DNA from: RPQJ01 sp963746325 | GTDB taxonomy: Bacteria; Pseudomonadota; Gammaproteobacteria; Steroidobacterales; Steroidobacteraceae | Assembly: GCA_963746325.1 (NCBI GenBank) | Contig: CAVVBC010000030.1 | Location: 1 to 64,000, forward strand | DNA: 64,000 nt | Direction: 5' to 3' | Part shown: one piece after another, positions 47,363-56,822 of the stretch | How positions within the stretch are numbered: position 1 is the stretch's first letter | Layout of the letters: each line of letters opens with the position of its first letter | Program-made: the position numbers and the translations under genes | The notes under the pieces: model-generated | The model's database searches: none | Told to the model about the DNA's origin: nothing | What the model saw: only the letters and a program-made list of their open reading frames with translations

Positions 47363-50300
47363 TTATAAATCAGCGTGTTGGACGCTGTCGGCGGGGCGGG
47401 ACCCGGCCGCCTGCTGGCGCAGGTTCTGGAGGCGATGTGCGACCTCCTCCGGCGAGCCGGTGTTGCGCGCCACGAGGGCGTACACGGCCGGCACCACCAC
47501 CAGGGTCATGAGCACCGAGATCACGACGCCGTAAAAGACGACCACGCCGATCGACTGCAGCGACCCGGCGCCTGCGCCGGAGGCCAGCATCAACGGCAGT
47601 GCACCGAACGCCGTGCAGAAACTCGTCATCAGCACGGGGCGCAGCCGGATGGCGGCGGCCTCGATCACGGCCTCGGTGTATTCCACGCCACGGTCGCGCA
47701 GCTGGTTGGCGAACTCGACGATCAGGATGCCGTTCTTCGCGGCCAGGCCCACGAGCATGATGGCCGCGATCTGGCTGAACACGTTGATGGACATCCCGTA
47801 CATCCACAGCCCGACGAGCGCGCCGATGATGGCGAGCGGCACCGTCGTGATGATGATGAAAGGATGCAGGAAACTTTCGAACAGCGCGGCGAGGACCAGG
47901 AACACGACCACGAGCGTGAGCAGGAACATCCAGTACAGCTGCGATCCGGACTGCTTGAATTCGCGCGACTGGCCGTCGAAGGACAGCTTGATCGACGGCG
48001 GCATCTCGGTGGCGACGACGTTCTCGACGTACCGCAGCGCATCGCCCAGCGAGTAACCAGGCGTCGTCGCGGCGCTCACCGTGATCGACCGCAGGCGGTC
48101 GAACCGGTTGAGGCGCATGGGCCCTGCCAGCTCCTTCAGCACGACCAGGTTGGCAAGCGGCACCAGTTCGCCCGTGCGATCCGAGCGGACATAGAGGTTG
48201 TCGAGGTCGGTGGGCGTGGCGCGGTCCTCGGCGCGCCCCTGCAGGATGACGTTGTACTCGCGGTCGCGGTCGATGAACGTGGTGACGTTGCGCGAGCCGA
48301 GCACGGTTTCGAGCGTGCGCGACACTGTCTGCAGCGAGATGCCGAGGTCGGCGGCGCGATTGCGGTCGACCGTCACTTCGACCTGTGGCTTGCGCTCCTC
48401 GTAGTTCGACTGGATATTGGTAAGCGCAGGATTCTCGCCCATGCGGCGCATCAGCAGGTCGCGCCACTGGACGAGGTCCTCGTATTCCGTGCCCTGCAGC
48501 ACGACCTGCACGGCCGCGCCGCCACCGCCACCGCCGAACCCGCCCGGCACGGTCACGAAGCCACGCACACCTGGAATGGGGTTGAGCTGCGTGCGCAGCG
48601 ACTGCGCAATCTGCTCCGCCGTGCGGTCCCGTTCGCCCCACGGAGCGAGCAGCGTGAAGCCACGCGCTTCATTGAGCTGGCTGCCTGCCCCGCCAAAGCC
48701 ACCCGGGACACGCACGCTGGCGCGCACGACGTCGCCGCTCGCGATTTCCTTCGCGGTGATGCCCTCGACGATGCGCAGGTGCCGGTCCATGTACTCGAGC
48801 GAGGCGCCTTCGGGACCGTTCAGGCCGATGAAGACGAAGCCGCGGTCCTCGACCGGCGCCAGTTCGCTCGGCAGCACCTTGAGCAGCAGTGCCGCCAGGG
48901 CGGTGGCTGCAAGGGTGCCGGCGACCACCAGCCACGGGCGGCGCATCGCGTGCCGCAGGCCGCGGTCATACGAGGCCGACAGCCGCTGGAAGAAATCGTC
49001 GACGGCGACCGCCATGCGCGAGCGATGCGTGCCGCCCGCAAATAGCTTCGACGTCATCATCGGCGTGAGCGTCAGCGCGATGAGCGAGGAAAACGCCACC
49101 GCCGCGGCGATCGTGATGCCGAACTCGCGGAACAGCTTGCCGACGTTGCCCTGCAGGAAAGACATCGGCAGGAACACCGCGACCAGCACCATCGTGGTGG
49201 CTACGACGGCGAACCCGATCTCGCGCGAACCGTCGACCGAGGCGATCAGCGCGGGCTCGCCCGCTTCCATGCGCCGATAGATGTTCTCGAGCACCACGAT
49301 CGCGTCGTCGACGACGAGGCCGATGGCGAGCACCAGGCCGAGCAGCGTCAGCGTGTTGATCGAAAAACCGAGCGCCCCCATGACGATGAATGCCGCGATG
49401 ATCGACACCGGGATCGTCACGGCCGGCACGAGGGTGGCGCGCAGGTTGCCGAGGAACAGGTAGATCACCACGATGACGAGGCCCATCGCGATGACGAGCG
49501 CTTCGACCACCTCGACCATCGAAGCCTCGATGTACATGGAGCGGTCGAGGTTGATCTCGAGCTTGGTGCCGGCCGGCAGGTCGGGAATCACGCGCTCACG
49601 CTCGGCGCGGACTGCACGCGCGACCTCGAGCGTGTTGGCCTTGGAAATCTGCTCGATGCCGATGCTGATGCCCGGGACGCCGTTGGTGCGCGAGATCGAC
49701 CGTTCGTTCTCGGCCGCCAGGCGCACGTCGGCCACTTCGCCCAGCCGCACCAGGTAGCCACCGGCGCCGCGGCCGATCACGAGTTCGCGAAATTCGGTTT
49801 CTGTGTTGAGGCCGGTCTCGGTGCGCAACGTGAGTTCGCGCTGCGACGACTCGAGCCGGCCCGCGGGCAACTGCACGTTCTCGCGGCGCAGGGACGCCTC
49901 GATGTCCGCCACGGTCAGCTGCCGCGCCGCCAGCGCTTCGCGATCGAGCCAGACGCGCATCGCGTAACGGCGGGCGCCGCCCATGCGCACGCGCGCCACG
50001 CCCGGCAGCACGCTGAAGCGGTCAATCAGCTCGCGCTCCGCGAAGTCGGTGAGCTCGAGCACGTTCATGGTGTCGCTCGACAGCGACAGCCAGATGATCG
50101 GATCGGCGCCGAAATCGACCTTGCCGACTTCGGGCGGGTCGGCCTCGAGCGGAAGATCGTCGGCGACGCGCGCCACGCGGTCGCGCACGTCATTGGCGGC
50201 TTCATCGACGTCGCGCGACGGGTCGAACTCGATGTTGATGCTCGAGCGCCCGTCGGTGCTCTGCGAGGTGATCTTGGTGATGCCCTCGAGGCCGGCGACC

Positions 50301-50509
50301 CGTTCTTCGATGACCTGCGTGATCTTGGTTTCGACCACGTCGGCCGCAGCGCCCAGGTAATTCGTGTCGATCGAGACGATGGGCGCCTCGACGTCCGGCA
50401 ACTCGCGCACCGGCAGGCGCGCGGCCGACAGCACTCCCAGGATCACCAGCATCAGGCTGATGACCGCGGCGAAAACCGGCCGCTTGACCGAGAGCTCTGA
50501 GATCTTCAT
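47363..50509 (-). CDS. RND efflux permease (HAE1/MdtB-like)
   Basis: 1048 residues, full length. N-terminus MKISELSVKRPVFAAVISLML; TM4 carries GLVLAIGLVVDDAIVVLENIYRRM with both proton-relay Asp; TM10 LVGLAAKNGILIVEFAN has the Lys. The glycine-rich GGFGGGGGGAA stretch in the second porter loop is unusual but in frame. The ATG overlaps the adaptor stop (ATGA). No outer-membrane channel gene adjoins, so it probably uses a shared TolC/OprM-like channel. Confidence 0.95.
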   Translation of the reverse strand: MKISELSVKRPVFAAVISLMLVILGVLSAARLPVRELPDVEAPIVSIDTNYLGAAADVVETKITQVIEERVAGLEGITKITSQSTDGRSSINIEFDPSRDVDEAANDVRDRVARVADDLPLEADPPEVGKVDFGADPIIWLSLSSDTMNVLELTDFAERELIDRFSVLPGVARVRMGGARRYAMRVWLDREALAARQLTVADIEASLRRENVQLPAGRLESSQRELTLRTETGLNTETEFRELVIGRGAGGYLVRLGEVADVRLAAENERSISRTNGVPGISIGIEQISKANTLEVARAVRAERERVIPDLPAGTKLEINLDRSMYIEASMVEVVEALVIAMGLVIVVIYLFLGNLRATLVPAVTIPVSIIAAFIVMGALGFSINTLTLLGLVLAIGLVVDDAIVVLENIYRRMEAGEPALIASVDGSREIGFAVVATTMVLVAVFLPMSFLQGNVGKLFREFGITIAAAVAFSSLIALTLTPMMTSKLFAGGTHRSRMAVAVDDFFQRLSASYDRGLRHAMRRPWLVVAGTLAATALAALLLKVLPSELAPVEDRGFVFIGLNGPEGASLEYMDRHLRIVEGITAKEIASGDVVRASVRVPGGFGGAGSQLNEARGFTLLAPWGERDRTAEQIAQSLRTQLNPIPGVRGFVTVPGGFGGGGGGAAVQVVLQGTEYEDLVQWRDLLMRRMGENPALTNIQSNYEERKPQVEVTVDRNRAADLGISLQTVSRTLETVLGSRNVTTFIDRDREYNVILQGRAEDRATPTDLDNLYVRSDRTGELVPLANLVVLKELAGPMRLNRFDRLRSITVSAATTPGYSLGDALRYVENVVATEMPPSIKLSFDGQSREFKQSGSQLYWMFLLTLVVVFLVLAALFESFLHPFIIITTVPLAIIGALVGLWMYGMSINVFSQIAAIMLVGLAAKNGILIVEFANQLRDRGVEYTEAVIEAAAIRLRPVLMTSFCTAFGALPLMLASGAGAGSLQSIGVVVFYGVVISVLMTLVVVPAVYALVARNTGSPEEVAHRLQNLRQQAAGSRPADSVQHADL

Positions 50510-51666
50510 TGCGCGGCCTGCCCGTCCGGCGCGCCTGCGACTGCGCGCTTGGGCGCCGCCGCGGATTCGACCAGCGTGACGCTGGCCCCGTCGCGCAGCT
50601 TCTGCGTACCTTCGGTGACGACCAGCTCGCCTGCCTGCAGGCCGTCCGTGACCTGCACGCTGCCGATGGTGCGCTGGCCCGCCTCGATCTTCCGCTTCGA
50701 GGCCTTGCCGTCCTGCACCACGAACACGAACACGTCGCCCTGTTCCGGCACCAGCGCTTCCTCGGGCACCACCAGGACGTCGGCGGCGCCGCGCGAGAGG
50801 CGCACGTTCATGAACATGCCGGGCTTCAGCAGCCCCTGCTCGTTTGGCACGATTGCCCGCACGATCACCGAGCGCGTGCCGGGATCGACGCGCGAGTCGA
50901 CGCTGGCCACGCGGCCGGAGAACGTCTGCCCCGGATAAGCGACGCTGGTCGCCTCGATCTCGAGCCCGGCGCGCATGGCCGCGACGACTCGCTCAGGCAC
51001 CGTGAAGTCGAGCTTGATCGAGCTGGTGTCGTCGAGTGTCGTGATGACGGTGCCGGGCGCGACCAGGCTGCCGACGCTGACGCGGCGCAAACCGACGCGG
51101 CCGTTGAATGGCGCGCGGATGACGGTATCGCTCAGGCGCGATCGCGCTGCCGCCACGCGCGCCTGGTTCGCCGCGTGGGTCGCCTCGATCTGCTCGATCT
51201 GCTGGTCGGAGAGCACCTTGGTGGCGTACAGCTCCCGGCTGCGCTTCACCTGGCTTGCGCTCTCGGTGAGCGCGGCATTGGCAACTGCGAGGTCGGCGCG
51301 CGCCTGCTCGCCATCGAGTTCGACCAGGACCTCGCCCTTGGGCACCTGCTGGCCTTCGGTGAAGCGGATGGCCGTGACGAGATTGGATACCTTGGCCGTC
51401 ACGTCGACCGACTCGCTGGCCTTGGCGGTACCGAGTGCCTCCACTTCCAATGCGAGGTTTTCCAGGCGCGACGGTGTCGCCACGACCGGGATGACCGGTC
51501 CGCCGCCACCCGCGGCCGCGCCGGGGCCGGTCTTGGCCGCGGCAGGCGGACCACCCTGCGACGCAGGCGCGCGTTTGGCGCGCTCGCCGGCCAGGTGCCA
51601 GGCAAAGCCGACGACGAGGGCACCAATCAGGGTGCCGAGCAGCACCTTGCGCAGGGAATCAGGCAT
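50506..51666 (-). CDS. RND efflux periplasmic adaptor (MFP family)
   Basis: 386 residues. N-terminal signal anchor (LLGTLIGALVVGFAWHLAG), then an Ala/Gly/Pro linker, lipoyl half IRFTEGQQVPKGEVLVELDG, a helical hairpin at about 120-175, second half VIRAPFNGRVGLRRVSVGS, barrel and membrane-proximal domains. Typical of MdtA/MexH-like adaptors. Translationally coupled to the downstream permease. No regulator gene is adjacent. Confidence 0.94.
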   Translation of the reverse strand: MPDSLRKVLLGTLIGALVVGFAWHLAGERAKRAPASQGGPPAAAKTGPGAAAGGGGPVIPVVATPSRLENLALEVEALGTAKASESVDVTAKVSNLVTAIRFTEGQQVPKGEVLVELDGEQARADLAVANAALTESASQVKRSRELYATKVLSDQQIEQIEATHAANQARVAAARSRLSDTVIRAPFNGRVGLRRVSVGSLVAPGTVITTLDDTSSIKLDFTVPERVVAAMRAGLEIEATSVAYPGQTFSGRVASVDSRVDPGTRSVIVRAIVPNEQGLLKPGMFMNVRLSRGAADVLVVPEEALVPEQGDVFVFVVQDGKASKRKIEAGQRTIGSVQVTDGLQAGELVVTEGTQKLRDGASVTLVESAAAPKRAVAGAPDGQAAQ

Positions 51667-51763
51667 CGGGTGTTTGCGGGCGCGACAGCGCTAAGCAGGG
51701 GTAGGTTTGGATTATCCCTGATTCGCACCGCACCCGCTCGCGGATGTGCCCGTTGCGCGTGGC

Positions 51764-52705
51764 TCAGGGTTCCGGGTCGGAGCCCTCGGCGATGCCCTCG
51801 AACAAGGCCGTCGACAGGTAGCGTTCGCCGGTATCGGCGAGCACCGTGAGAATCACGGAGCCTTCCGGCGCCTTCTCCGCCACCTTGAGCGCAGCCGCAA
51901 AATTGCCGCCTGACGAGATGCCGCAGAAGATGCCTTCCTTGCCGGCCAGCGCGCGCGAGGCCGCGATCGATTCATCGTCGGTGACAGTGACGATCTCGTG
52001 CGGCACGGAGCGGTTCAGCACCTTCGGCACGAAGTCGGGCGTCCAGCCCTGGATCTTGTGCGGCTTGAACTCTCCGCCGGACAGCAGGGCCGCACCGGCC
52101 GGTTCGGTCGCGACGATACGCACGTCGGGCCGTGCCAGCCGGATCATCTCGCCGGCGCCGGTCAGCGTGCCGCCCGTGCCCCAGCCCGTGACGAAAAAGT
52201 CGAGCCGCCGGCCGGCGAAGTCGCTCAGTATTTCCGGGCCCGTGGTCTGGCGGTGGTACGCCGGGTTGGCCGCGTTCTCGAACTGGCTCGCGAGGAACCA
52301 GCCGTTCTTCTCGGCCAGCTCCGCCGCCTTGCGCACCATGCCGCTGCCGCGTTCGGCGGCGGGTGTCAGGATGACCTTGGCGCCGAGCATGCGCATGATC
52401 TTGCGGCGCTCGACCGAGAACGTCTCGACCATGACCGCGACGAACGGATAGCCCTTGGCCGCGCATACCATCGCGAGCGCAATGCCGGTATTGCCCGAGG
52501 TGGCCTCGACCACGGTCTGCCCGGGCTGCAGTGCGCCGCGTTTCTCCGCGTCTTCGATGATCGCGATCGCCAGCCGGTCCTTCACCGAACTGAGCGGGTT
52601 GAAGTACTCGCACTTGACGTAGATCGAGACGTGCTTCGGCGCGATGTGGTTGACGCGCACGATCGGCGTGCGGCCGATGGTGTGCAGGATGCTCTCGTAA
52701 ATCAT
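51764..52705 (-). CDS. cysK: Cysteine synthase A / PLP-dependent beta-synthase
   Basis: 313 residues. Makes cysteine from O-acetylserine and sulfide with PLP. Seen: NPLSSVKDRLAIAII with the PLP-binding Lys, EATSGNTGIALAMVCAAKGYP (the usual P is A), the glycine loop GWGTGGTLTGAG, and the ending GISSGGNFAAALK. Close to CysK of E. coli (323), though distinction from CysM or cystathionine synthase is not certain. Single gene; a 78-base gap separates it from the MaoC gene. Confidence 0.9.
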   Translation of the reverse strand: MIYESILHTIGRTPIVRVNHIAPKHVSIYVKCEYFNPLSSVKDRLAIAIIEDAEKRGALQPGQTVVEATSGNTGIALAMVCAAKGYPFVAVMVETFSVERRKIMRMLGAKVILTPAAERGSGMVRKAAELAEKNGWFLASQFENAANPAYHRQTTGPEILSDFAGRRLDFFVTGWGTGGTLTGAGEMIRLARPDVRIVATEPAGAALLSGGEFKPHKIQGWTPDFVPKVLNRSVPHEIVTVTDDESIAASRALAGKEGIFCGISSGGNFAAALKVAEKAPEGSVILTVLADTGERYLSTALFEGIAEGSDPEP

Positions 52706-52793
52706 GGCTGGATCCTTCGCCCTGCGGGCGTTGCGCTCAGACCCGGACTATAGCCAAGGTTGGCGGCGGTTCTAATGCCACGCAGGCATTGGT

Positions 52794-53273
52794 TCAGAAG
52801 TAGACACGCATGATCGCCTCGGCCACGCAGGCAGGCTTCGCTTCGCCGGCGATCTCCACGGTGTACTGCTCCGTCAGTTGCAGGCCGCCCGTCACTTCCT
52901 CGACTTTCAGCAATACGCAGTGCGCCCGGACCTGGCTGCCGGACTTGACCGCGTTCGGGAACCGGAGTTTGTCGAGCCCGTAGTTGATCACTCGGGTCAC
53001 CCCCGGGAACATCGGCTGGTCCGCGTCGACCAGGCCCCGCAGCAGCGGGTAAAGCGACAGGGTGAGGTAGCCGTGCGCGATCGTCGTCCGCCAGGGCGAT
53101 TCCCGCGCGGCACGCTCGGGATCGACGTGGATCCACTGGTGGTCGCCGGTGGCCTGGGCGAACTCGGCGATCCGCTGCTGGCTGACGTCCAGCCACCCGC
53201 TGCAATGGATTTCGCTGCCGATCTGCGGCTGGAGTTGCGCCATGACGCGCTGCGCGGCCGATTGTTCGCCCAT
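52794..53273 (-). CDS. MaoC-like hot-dog dehydratase (NodN/PhaJ type)
   Basis: 159 residues from ATG 53273 (AGGAAC upstream). Single hot-dog fold with the hydratase-2 motif: TGDHQWIHVDPERAARESPW and TIAHGYLTLSLYP, with the catalytic Asp and His both present. Likely an (R)-specific enoyl-CoA hydratase, which could feed hydroxyacyl-CoA to polyhydroxyalkanoate synthesis; that fits the divergent phasin gene. No PHA synthase is in the window. Confidence 0.88.
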   Translation of the reverse strand: MGEQSAAQRVMAQLQPQIGSEIHCSGWLDVSQQRIAEFAQATGDHQWIHVDPERAARESPWRTTIAHGYLTLSLYPLLRGLVDADQPMFPGVTRVINYGLDKLRFPNAVKSGSQVRAHCVLLKVEEVTGGLQLTEQYTVEIAGEAKPACVAEAIMRVYF

Positions 53274-53349
53274 GTTGCGTTCCTCAGGATACGAGGCACG
53301 CAGGGTAACGCAGGCCGGGAGCAGGCGGACACCCGTCTTGAGCGCTATA

Positions 53350-53360
53350 TTGCAGCGCAA
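53350..53360. promoter_or_regulatory. PhaR-operator-like palindrome 1
   Basis: TTGCAGCGCAA, 11 bases, in the MaoC-phasin divergent gap, 126 bases before the phasin ATG. Matches the same TTGCA-N-TGCAA shape as the sites at 53404 and 53876. Proposed as a PhaR binding site by similarity among sites and by context. Confidence 0.45.
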
Positions 53361-53403
53361 CAGGAACGGCGGCTACACCGTTGATGGCAGCCTCAATGCC
53401 ATA

Positions 53404-53427
53404 TTGCACTGCAAAAAGATCCACTGG
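53404..53427 (+). promoter_or_regulatory. Phasin promoter overlapped by operator palindrome 2
   Basis: A -35 TTGCAC at 53404-53409, 18 bases, and -10 TACACT at 53428-53433 (ending beyond this span) form a plausible sigma-70 promoter. The -35 lies inside the palindrome TTGCACTGCAA (53404-53414), so a repressor bound here would block the phasin gene. A third related site precedes phaR. Confidence 0.5.
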
Positions 53428-53475
53428 TACACTGTCGCCATGCCACGCCCTACCCGCCAGCCGAAAGGAAATCCC

Positions 53476-53823
53476 ATGGCCGCCACGAAGATGACGACGG
53501 ACTACACGGACTTTGCCAAGCGCGCTTTCGCCCCCGCGACCCGCTTCAACGAGACGCTGGTCGGCAACATCGAGCGCGTCGCCCGCTTCCAGTACGAAGT
53601 GACCGGCGACCTGATGCAGCTTGCTCTCGACCAGCTGCATGCTTCGGTCAAGGCCAAGGACCTGCCCACCCTGCTCGCCAGGCAACGGGAGATCGCGACG
53701 AAGTTCGCCGAGAAGGCCACCCTGCGGCAGCAGGCGCTGGCGGAAATGGCCACGGAGTCGCAGGCCAGCCTCGCCAAATGGGTGGAAGACGCCTCCAGTT
53801 TCGCGAGCGGCAAGGCCGCCTGA
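53476..53823 (+). CDS. phaP: Phasin, polyhydroxyalkanoate granule protein
   Basis: 115 residues from ATG 53476 with GAAAGGAAATCCC ribosome site. All-helical amphipathic: FAPATRFNETLVGNIERVARFQYEVTGDLMQLALDQLHA, the phasin_2 pattern. It coats PHA granules and sets their size. Followed by an inverted repeat at 53838-53864 and then phaR. Its promoter overlaps a palindrome shared with phaR. Confidence 0.9.
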   Translation: MAATKMTTDYTDFAKRAFAPATRFNETLVGNIERVARFQYEVTGDLMQLALDQLHASVKAKDLPTLLARQREIATKFAEKATLRQQALAEMATESQASLAKWVEDASSFASGKAA

Positions 53824-53837
53824 GGCGGCTCTCGCAC

Positions 53838-53864
53838 GGGCAGCGGCGGGTCCCGCCACTGCCC
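53838..53864 (+). terminator. GC-rich hairpin after the phasin gene
   Basis: GGGCAGCGGCGGG and CCCGCCACTGCCC pair with one G-T wobble across a very short loop. There is no T-run, so it may be a weak intrinsic terminator or an attenuating stem between phaP and phaR. Confidence 0.45.
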
Positions 53865-53875
53865 GGTGCGGCGTG

Positions 53876-53900
53876 TTGCACTGCATTTCGTGCACCGCAC
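53876..53900 (+). promoter_or_regulatory. PhaR-operator-like palindromes 3 and 4 before phaR
   Basis: TTGCACTGCAT at 53876-53886 and GTGCACCGCAC at 53890-53900 lie 23-47 bases before the phaR ATG. The first is nearly identical to the phasin operator. A -10-like TACACT lies at about 53911-53916. The sharing of sites between phaP and phaR is what an autoregulated PhaR would need. Confidence 0.45.
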
Positions 53901-53922
53901 AACGTCAGGTACACTTCGGGCC

Positions 53923-54408
53923 ATGAGCCAGGAACGCCTGATCAAGAAATACGCGAACCGTCGCCTGTACGACGCCTCGCAAAGCCGTCACATCACGCTG
54001 GATGACATCCGCCTGCTGATCGTGAAGGGCGAGAAGATCCGCGTCGTCGAGGACAAGACGGGCACGGACATCACCCGCCACATCCTGCTGCAGGTCATCG
54101 CCGAGCAGGAGCAGTTCGGACGGCCCATCCTGAGCACGACCGTGCTCGAGTCGATCATCCGTTTTTACGGCAACTCGATGCAGGGGTTCCTCGCAAGCTT
54201 CCTCGAGAAGAGCGTGGAGACGTTCCTGCACCAGCAGGAATCGCTGCAGGCGCAGATCTCGAAGATCGTCGCGCACACGCCGCTCGCGACCATGGCCGAC
54301 CTGACGCGCCAGAACATCGAGACCCTCGCGAAGATGCAGGAATCGATGCTCAGCGCAATCCTGCCGAAGCGGGAGAAGCCGAAGGACGACGACGAGAAGC
54401 GTTCCTGA
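53923..54408 (+). CDS. phaR: Polyhydroxyalkanoate synthesis repressor PhaR
   Basis: 161 residues. The N-terminal PHB_acc_N domain is textbook: RLIKKYANRRLYDASQSRHITLDDIRLLI; the central PHB_acc region has GRPILSTTVLESIIRFYGNSMQGF. PhaR binds both PHA granules and DNA and represses phasin and its own gene. The 3' end (59 bases) overlaps the convergent Ada-like gene. Start ATG 53923. Confidence 0.96.
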   Translation: MSQERLIKKYANRRLYDASQSRHITLDDIRLLIVKGEKIRVVEDKTGTDITRHILLQVIAEQEQFGRPILSTTVLESIIRFYGNSMQGFLASFLEKSVETFLHQQESLQAQISKIVAHTPLATMADLTRQNIETLAKMQESMLSAILPKREKPKDDDEKRS

Positions 54409-55267
54409 TCGAGCGCGCGAATTCCCACGCGAGCATCGCCTGCTTGCGCTCCAGCCCCCAGCGATAACCCCCCAGCGCGCCGTTGGCCCGCAGCACGTGA
54501 TGGCATGGAATCAACCATGCCACCGGGTTCGCTCCGACCGCAGTGCCCACTGCACGGCACGCCGACCCGCGACCGATCGACTGCGCCAGTTGCTGGTAAC
54601 TCAGGGTACGGTGTTGTCCCGCTGCCAGCAGCGCGCGCCACACCTGCAGCTGGAAGTTGCTGCCGTGGACCCAGAGCGTGAGCCGGCGGTCGGCCGGCGG
54701 CCCGTCACTCCAGATCGTATTCGCGACGCGGCTCGCACCGGCATCGTCGCGTTCCCAGGTCGCCTCGCTCCATGCGGCCCGGAAGGCGTCGTAGCCCGCG
54801 AACCCGCCGCTGTCGTCCGCGAAAGCGAGGAAGGCAATGCCGCGCGCCGAGCGCACGACCAGCGCGGCACCGAACGGCGATGCGGCGATGCCGTGCCACA
54901 GCGTCAGCCCGCGGCCGCGCGACTTGAACTCGCCCGGCGTCACGGCTTCGAGGGTGACGAACAGGTCGTGCAACCGGCCCGGCCCCGACAGGCCCGCATC
55001 GATCGCCGCCTGGAGCACGGATCGCTGGTCGGCCAGTGATTGCTGGGCGGCGGTGAGCGACAGGCCTTGCAGCCAGAGCTTGGGCGAGATGCCGGTCCAG
55101 CGTCGGAACTCGCGGGCGAAGTGATACTCGCTCCAGTGGGCGGCCGCGGCGATCTCGGCCAGCGACGGCTGGTTGCGGACGTTGGCCGCCACGAACTCGA
55201 TGGCACGGGCGATGCGCCGGAATTCAGGGGCCGCTGCAGCTTGGTCGTCGACGACACGCTCGTTCAT
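54350..55267 (-). CDS. Ada-like AraC regulator fused to O6-methylguanine-DNA methyltransferase
   Basis: 305 residues from ATG 55267. N-terminal half: AraC-type helix-turn-helix (AIEFVAANVRNQPSLAEIAAAAHWSEYHFAREF). C-terminal half: methyltransferase with VWRALLAAGQHRTLSYQQLA, GSACRAVGTAVGANPVAWLIPCHHV (active Cys; PCHRV in E. coli) and GGYRWGLERKQAML. It lacks the N-terminal zinc/methyl-phosphotriester domain of E. coli Ada. Removes alkyl groups from DNA and may regulate repair genes. The last 20 codons overlap phaR on the other strand. Confidence 0.92.
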   Translation of the reverse strand: MNERVVDDQAAAAPEFRRIARAIEFVAANVRNQPSLAEIAAAAHWSEYHFAREFRRWTGISPKLWLQGLSLTAAQQSLADQRSVLQAAIDAGLSGPGRLHDLFVTLEAVTPGEFKSRGRGLTLWHGIAASPFGAALVVRSARGIAFLAFADDSGGFAGYDAFRAAWSEATWERDDAGASRVANTIWSDGPPADRRLTLWVHGSNFQLQVWRALLAAGQHRTLSYQQLAQSIGRGSACRAVGTAVGANPVAWLIPCHHVLRANGALGGYRWGLERKQAMLAWEFARSIRNASRRRPSASPASAGLR

Positions 55268-55350
55268 GGGCTGCAGGATACCGGCGCCCGCGTCCGCGGC
55301 CACCCGGATCGTGCTGAGTCCGCACCCGTGTGTGGCAAACTAGCGAGCCC

Positions 55351-56822
55351 ATGGCACGCCACCGTATCTGTTTCCTGACGGCGGAGATTTCCCCGTTTGC
55401 CAAGACCGGCGGCCTCGGTGACGTGGCTGCAGCGCTGACGCGCCAGCTGCATCGGCGTGGTGCCAGACGTGCGCGTATTCGCGCCGCTGCATGCGCTTGT
55501 CCGAGCTGCAGGGCTGCGAGCAGCGACCGGTGGTCCCGCTGCAGGGCGCTTCGGTCATGGTCGGCGCCGCCGAGTTCCACTACGACGTGCACGAGGCGCG
55601 CCTGCCCGGGTCGGACCTGTGGGTCCAGTTCATCGACTGCCCGGCCGTCTTCGACCGTCCGTTCATCTACTCCGATGCGGCGGACGAGCACGTGCGCTAC
55701 CTGGTGCTGACGCGCGCGGCGCTCGAGAGCTGCCAGCGGCTCGGGTTCGCGCCGGACATCGTCCATTGCAACGACTGGCACACGGCCTTCGCGCCGTTGC
55801 TGCTGCGCACGGCGTATGCCTGGGACACGGGTATTTTCGGCGCGACGCGCAGCGTGTTCACGATCCACAACATCGGTTACCAGGGCGTGTTCAGCGCCGC
55901 CGCGGCCGCCGACGTCGGGCCAGGCCTCGGCGTCGAATCGCTGCACCAGGCCGACCTCGGACTGGGCCGCATCAATCCCGATGCGACACGGCATTCTCCA
56001 TGCGGACGCCGTAACGACGGTGAGCCCGACTTACGCGCAGGAGATCTGCACCCCGGAGGGCGGCTACGGACTCGACGCCGACCTGCGCGCCCGCAGCAAT
56101 GCGGTCAGCGGCATCCTGAACGGCGTCGATTACGACGCCTGGAACCCCGCGACCGATCGCTACCTGCCGTTCAACTACGGGCCCGATGATCTCGCTAGGC
56201 AAGGCGCGCAATCGCGACTCGCTGCTCGACCTGCTGCGCATGCCGGCGCCCGTCTCCGCTCCGCTCGTGGGCATGGTGACGCGCCTCACGCGGCAGAAGG
56301 GCATCGACCTGCTGGCCGACACGCTGCCCGCGCTGTTGCAGCAGCATGACTTCCGCTTCGTGGCGCTCGGCAGCGGCGAGCCGCAGTACGAGCAGTTCAT
56401 GCACGAACTGCAGCAAAGCTTCCCGGGGCGCGTCGTGTTCTACAGCGGCTACAGCGAGGAACTCGCGCATTTCATCGAGGCCGCCGCGGACATCTTCCTG
56501 ATGCCTTCGCTGTATGAGCCGTGCGGATCTGAACCAGATGTACAGCCTCAAGTACGGCACGGTGCCCGTCGTGCGGCGCACGGGCGGGCTCGCCGACAGC
56601 GTGCAGCATTTCGATCCCGCCACGAGCACGGGCACCGGCGTGGTCTTCAACGACTTCGACGCCGGCGGCCTGCGCTGGGCCCTGCAGACGGCGTTCGAAT
56701 GGTATGGCTGGCCGAGCGTGTGGCGCCGCCTGGTACAGAACGGCATGCGGCAGGATTTTTCGTGGGATGCGCGCGTCGCCGACTATGAGGCGCTGTACGA
56801 GGGGCTAGGGGCTAGGGGTTAG
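55351..56822 (+). pseudogene. glgA: Glycogen synthase GlgA locus with five frame changes
   Basis: Conserved GT5 starch/glycogen synthase reading (ADP-glucose to glycogen) from 55351 through the heptamer repeat. Motifs appear in order in successive frames: AEISPFAKTGGLGDVAAAL; VPDVRVFAPL; FHYDVHEARLPG and HCNDWHTAFAPLL; RHGILHADAVTTVSPTYAQEI; GMVTRLTRQKGIDLLA and MPSLYEPCG; LNQMYSLKYGTVPVVRRTGGL. Frame changes fall near 55455, 55490, 55980, 56197 and 56527, every one +1, so ~490 residues are recoverable with no missing part. More like an unpolished intact gene than a decayed one. The final residues GLGARG and stop are encoded by the G-rich repeat. Confidence 0.85.
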
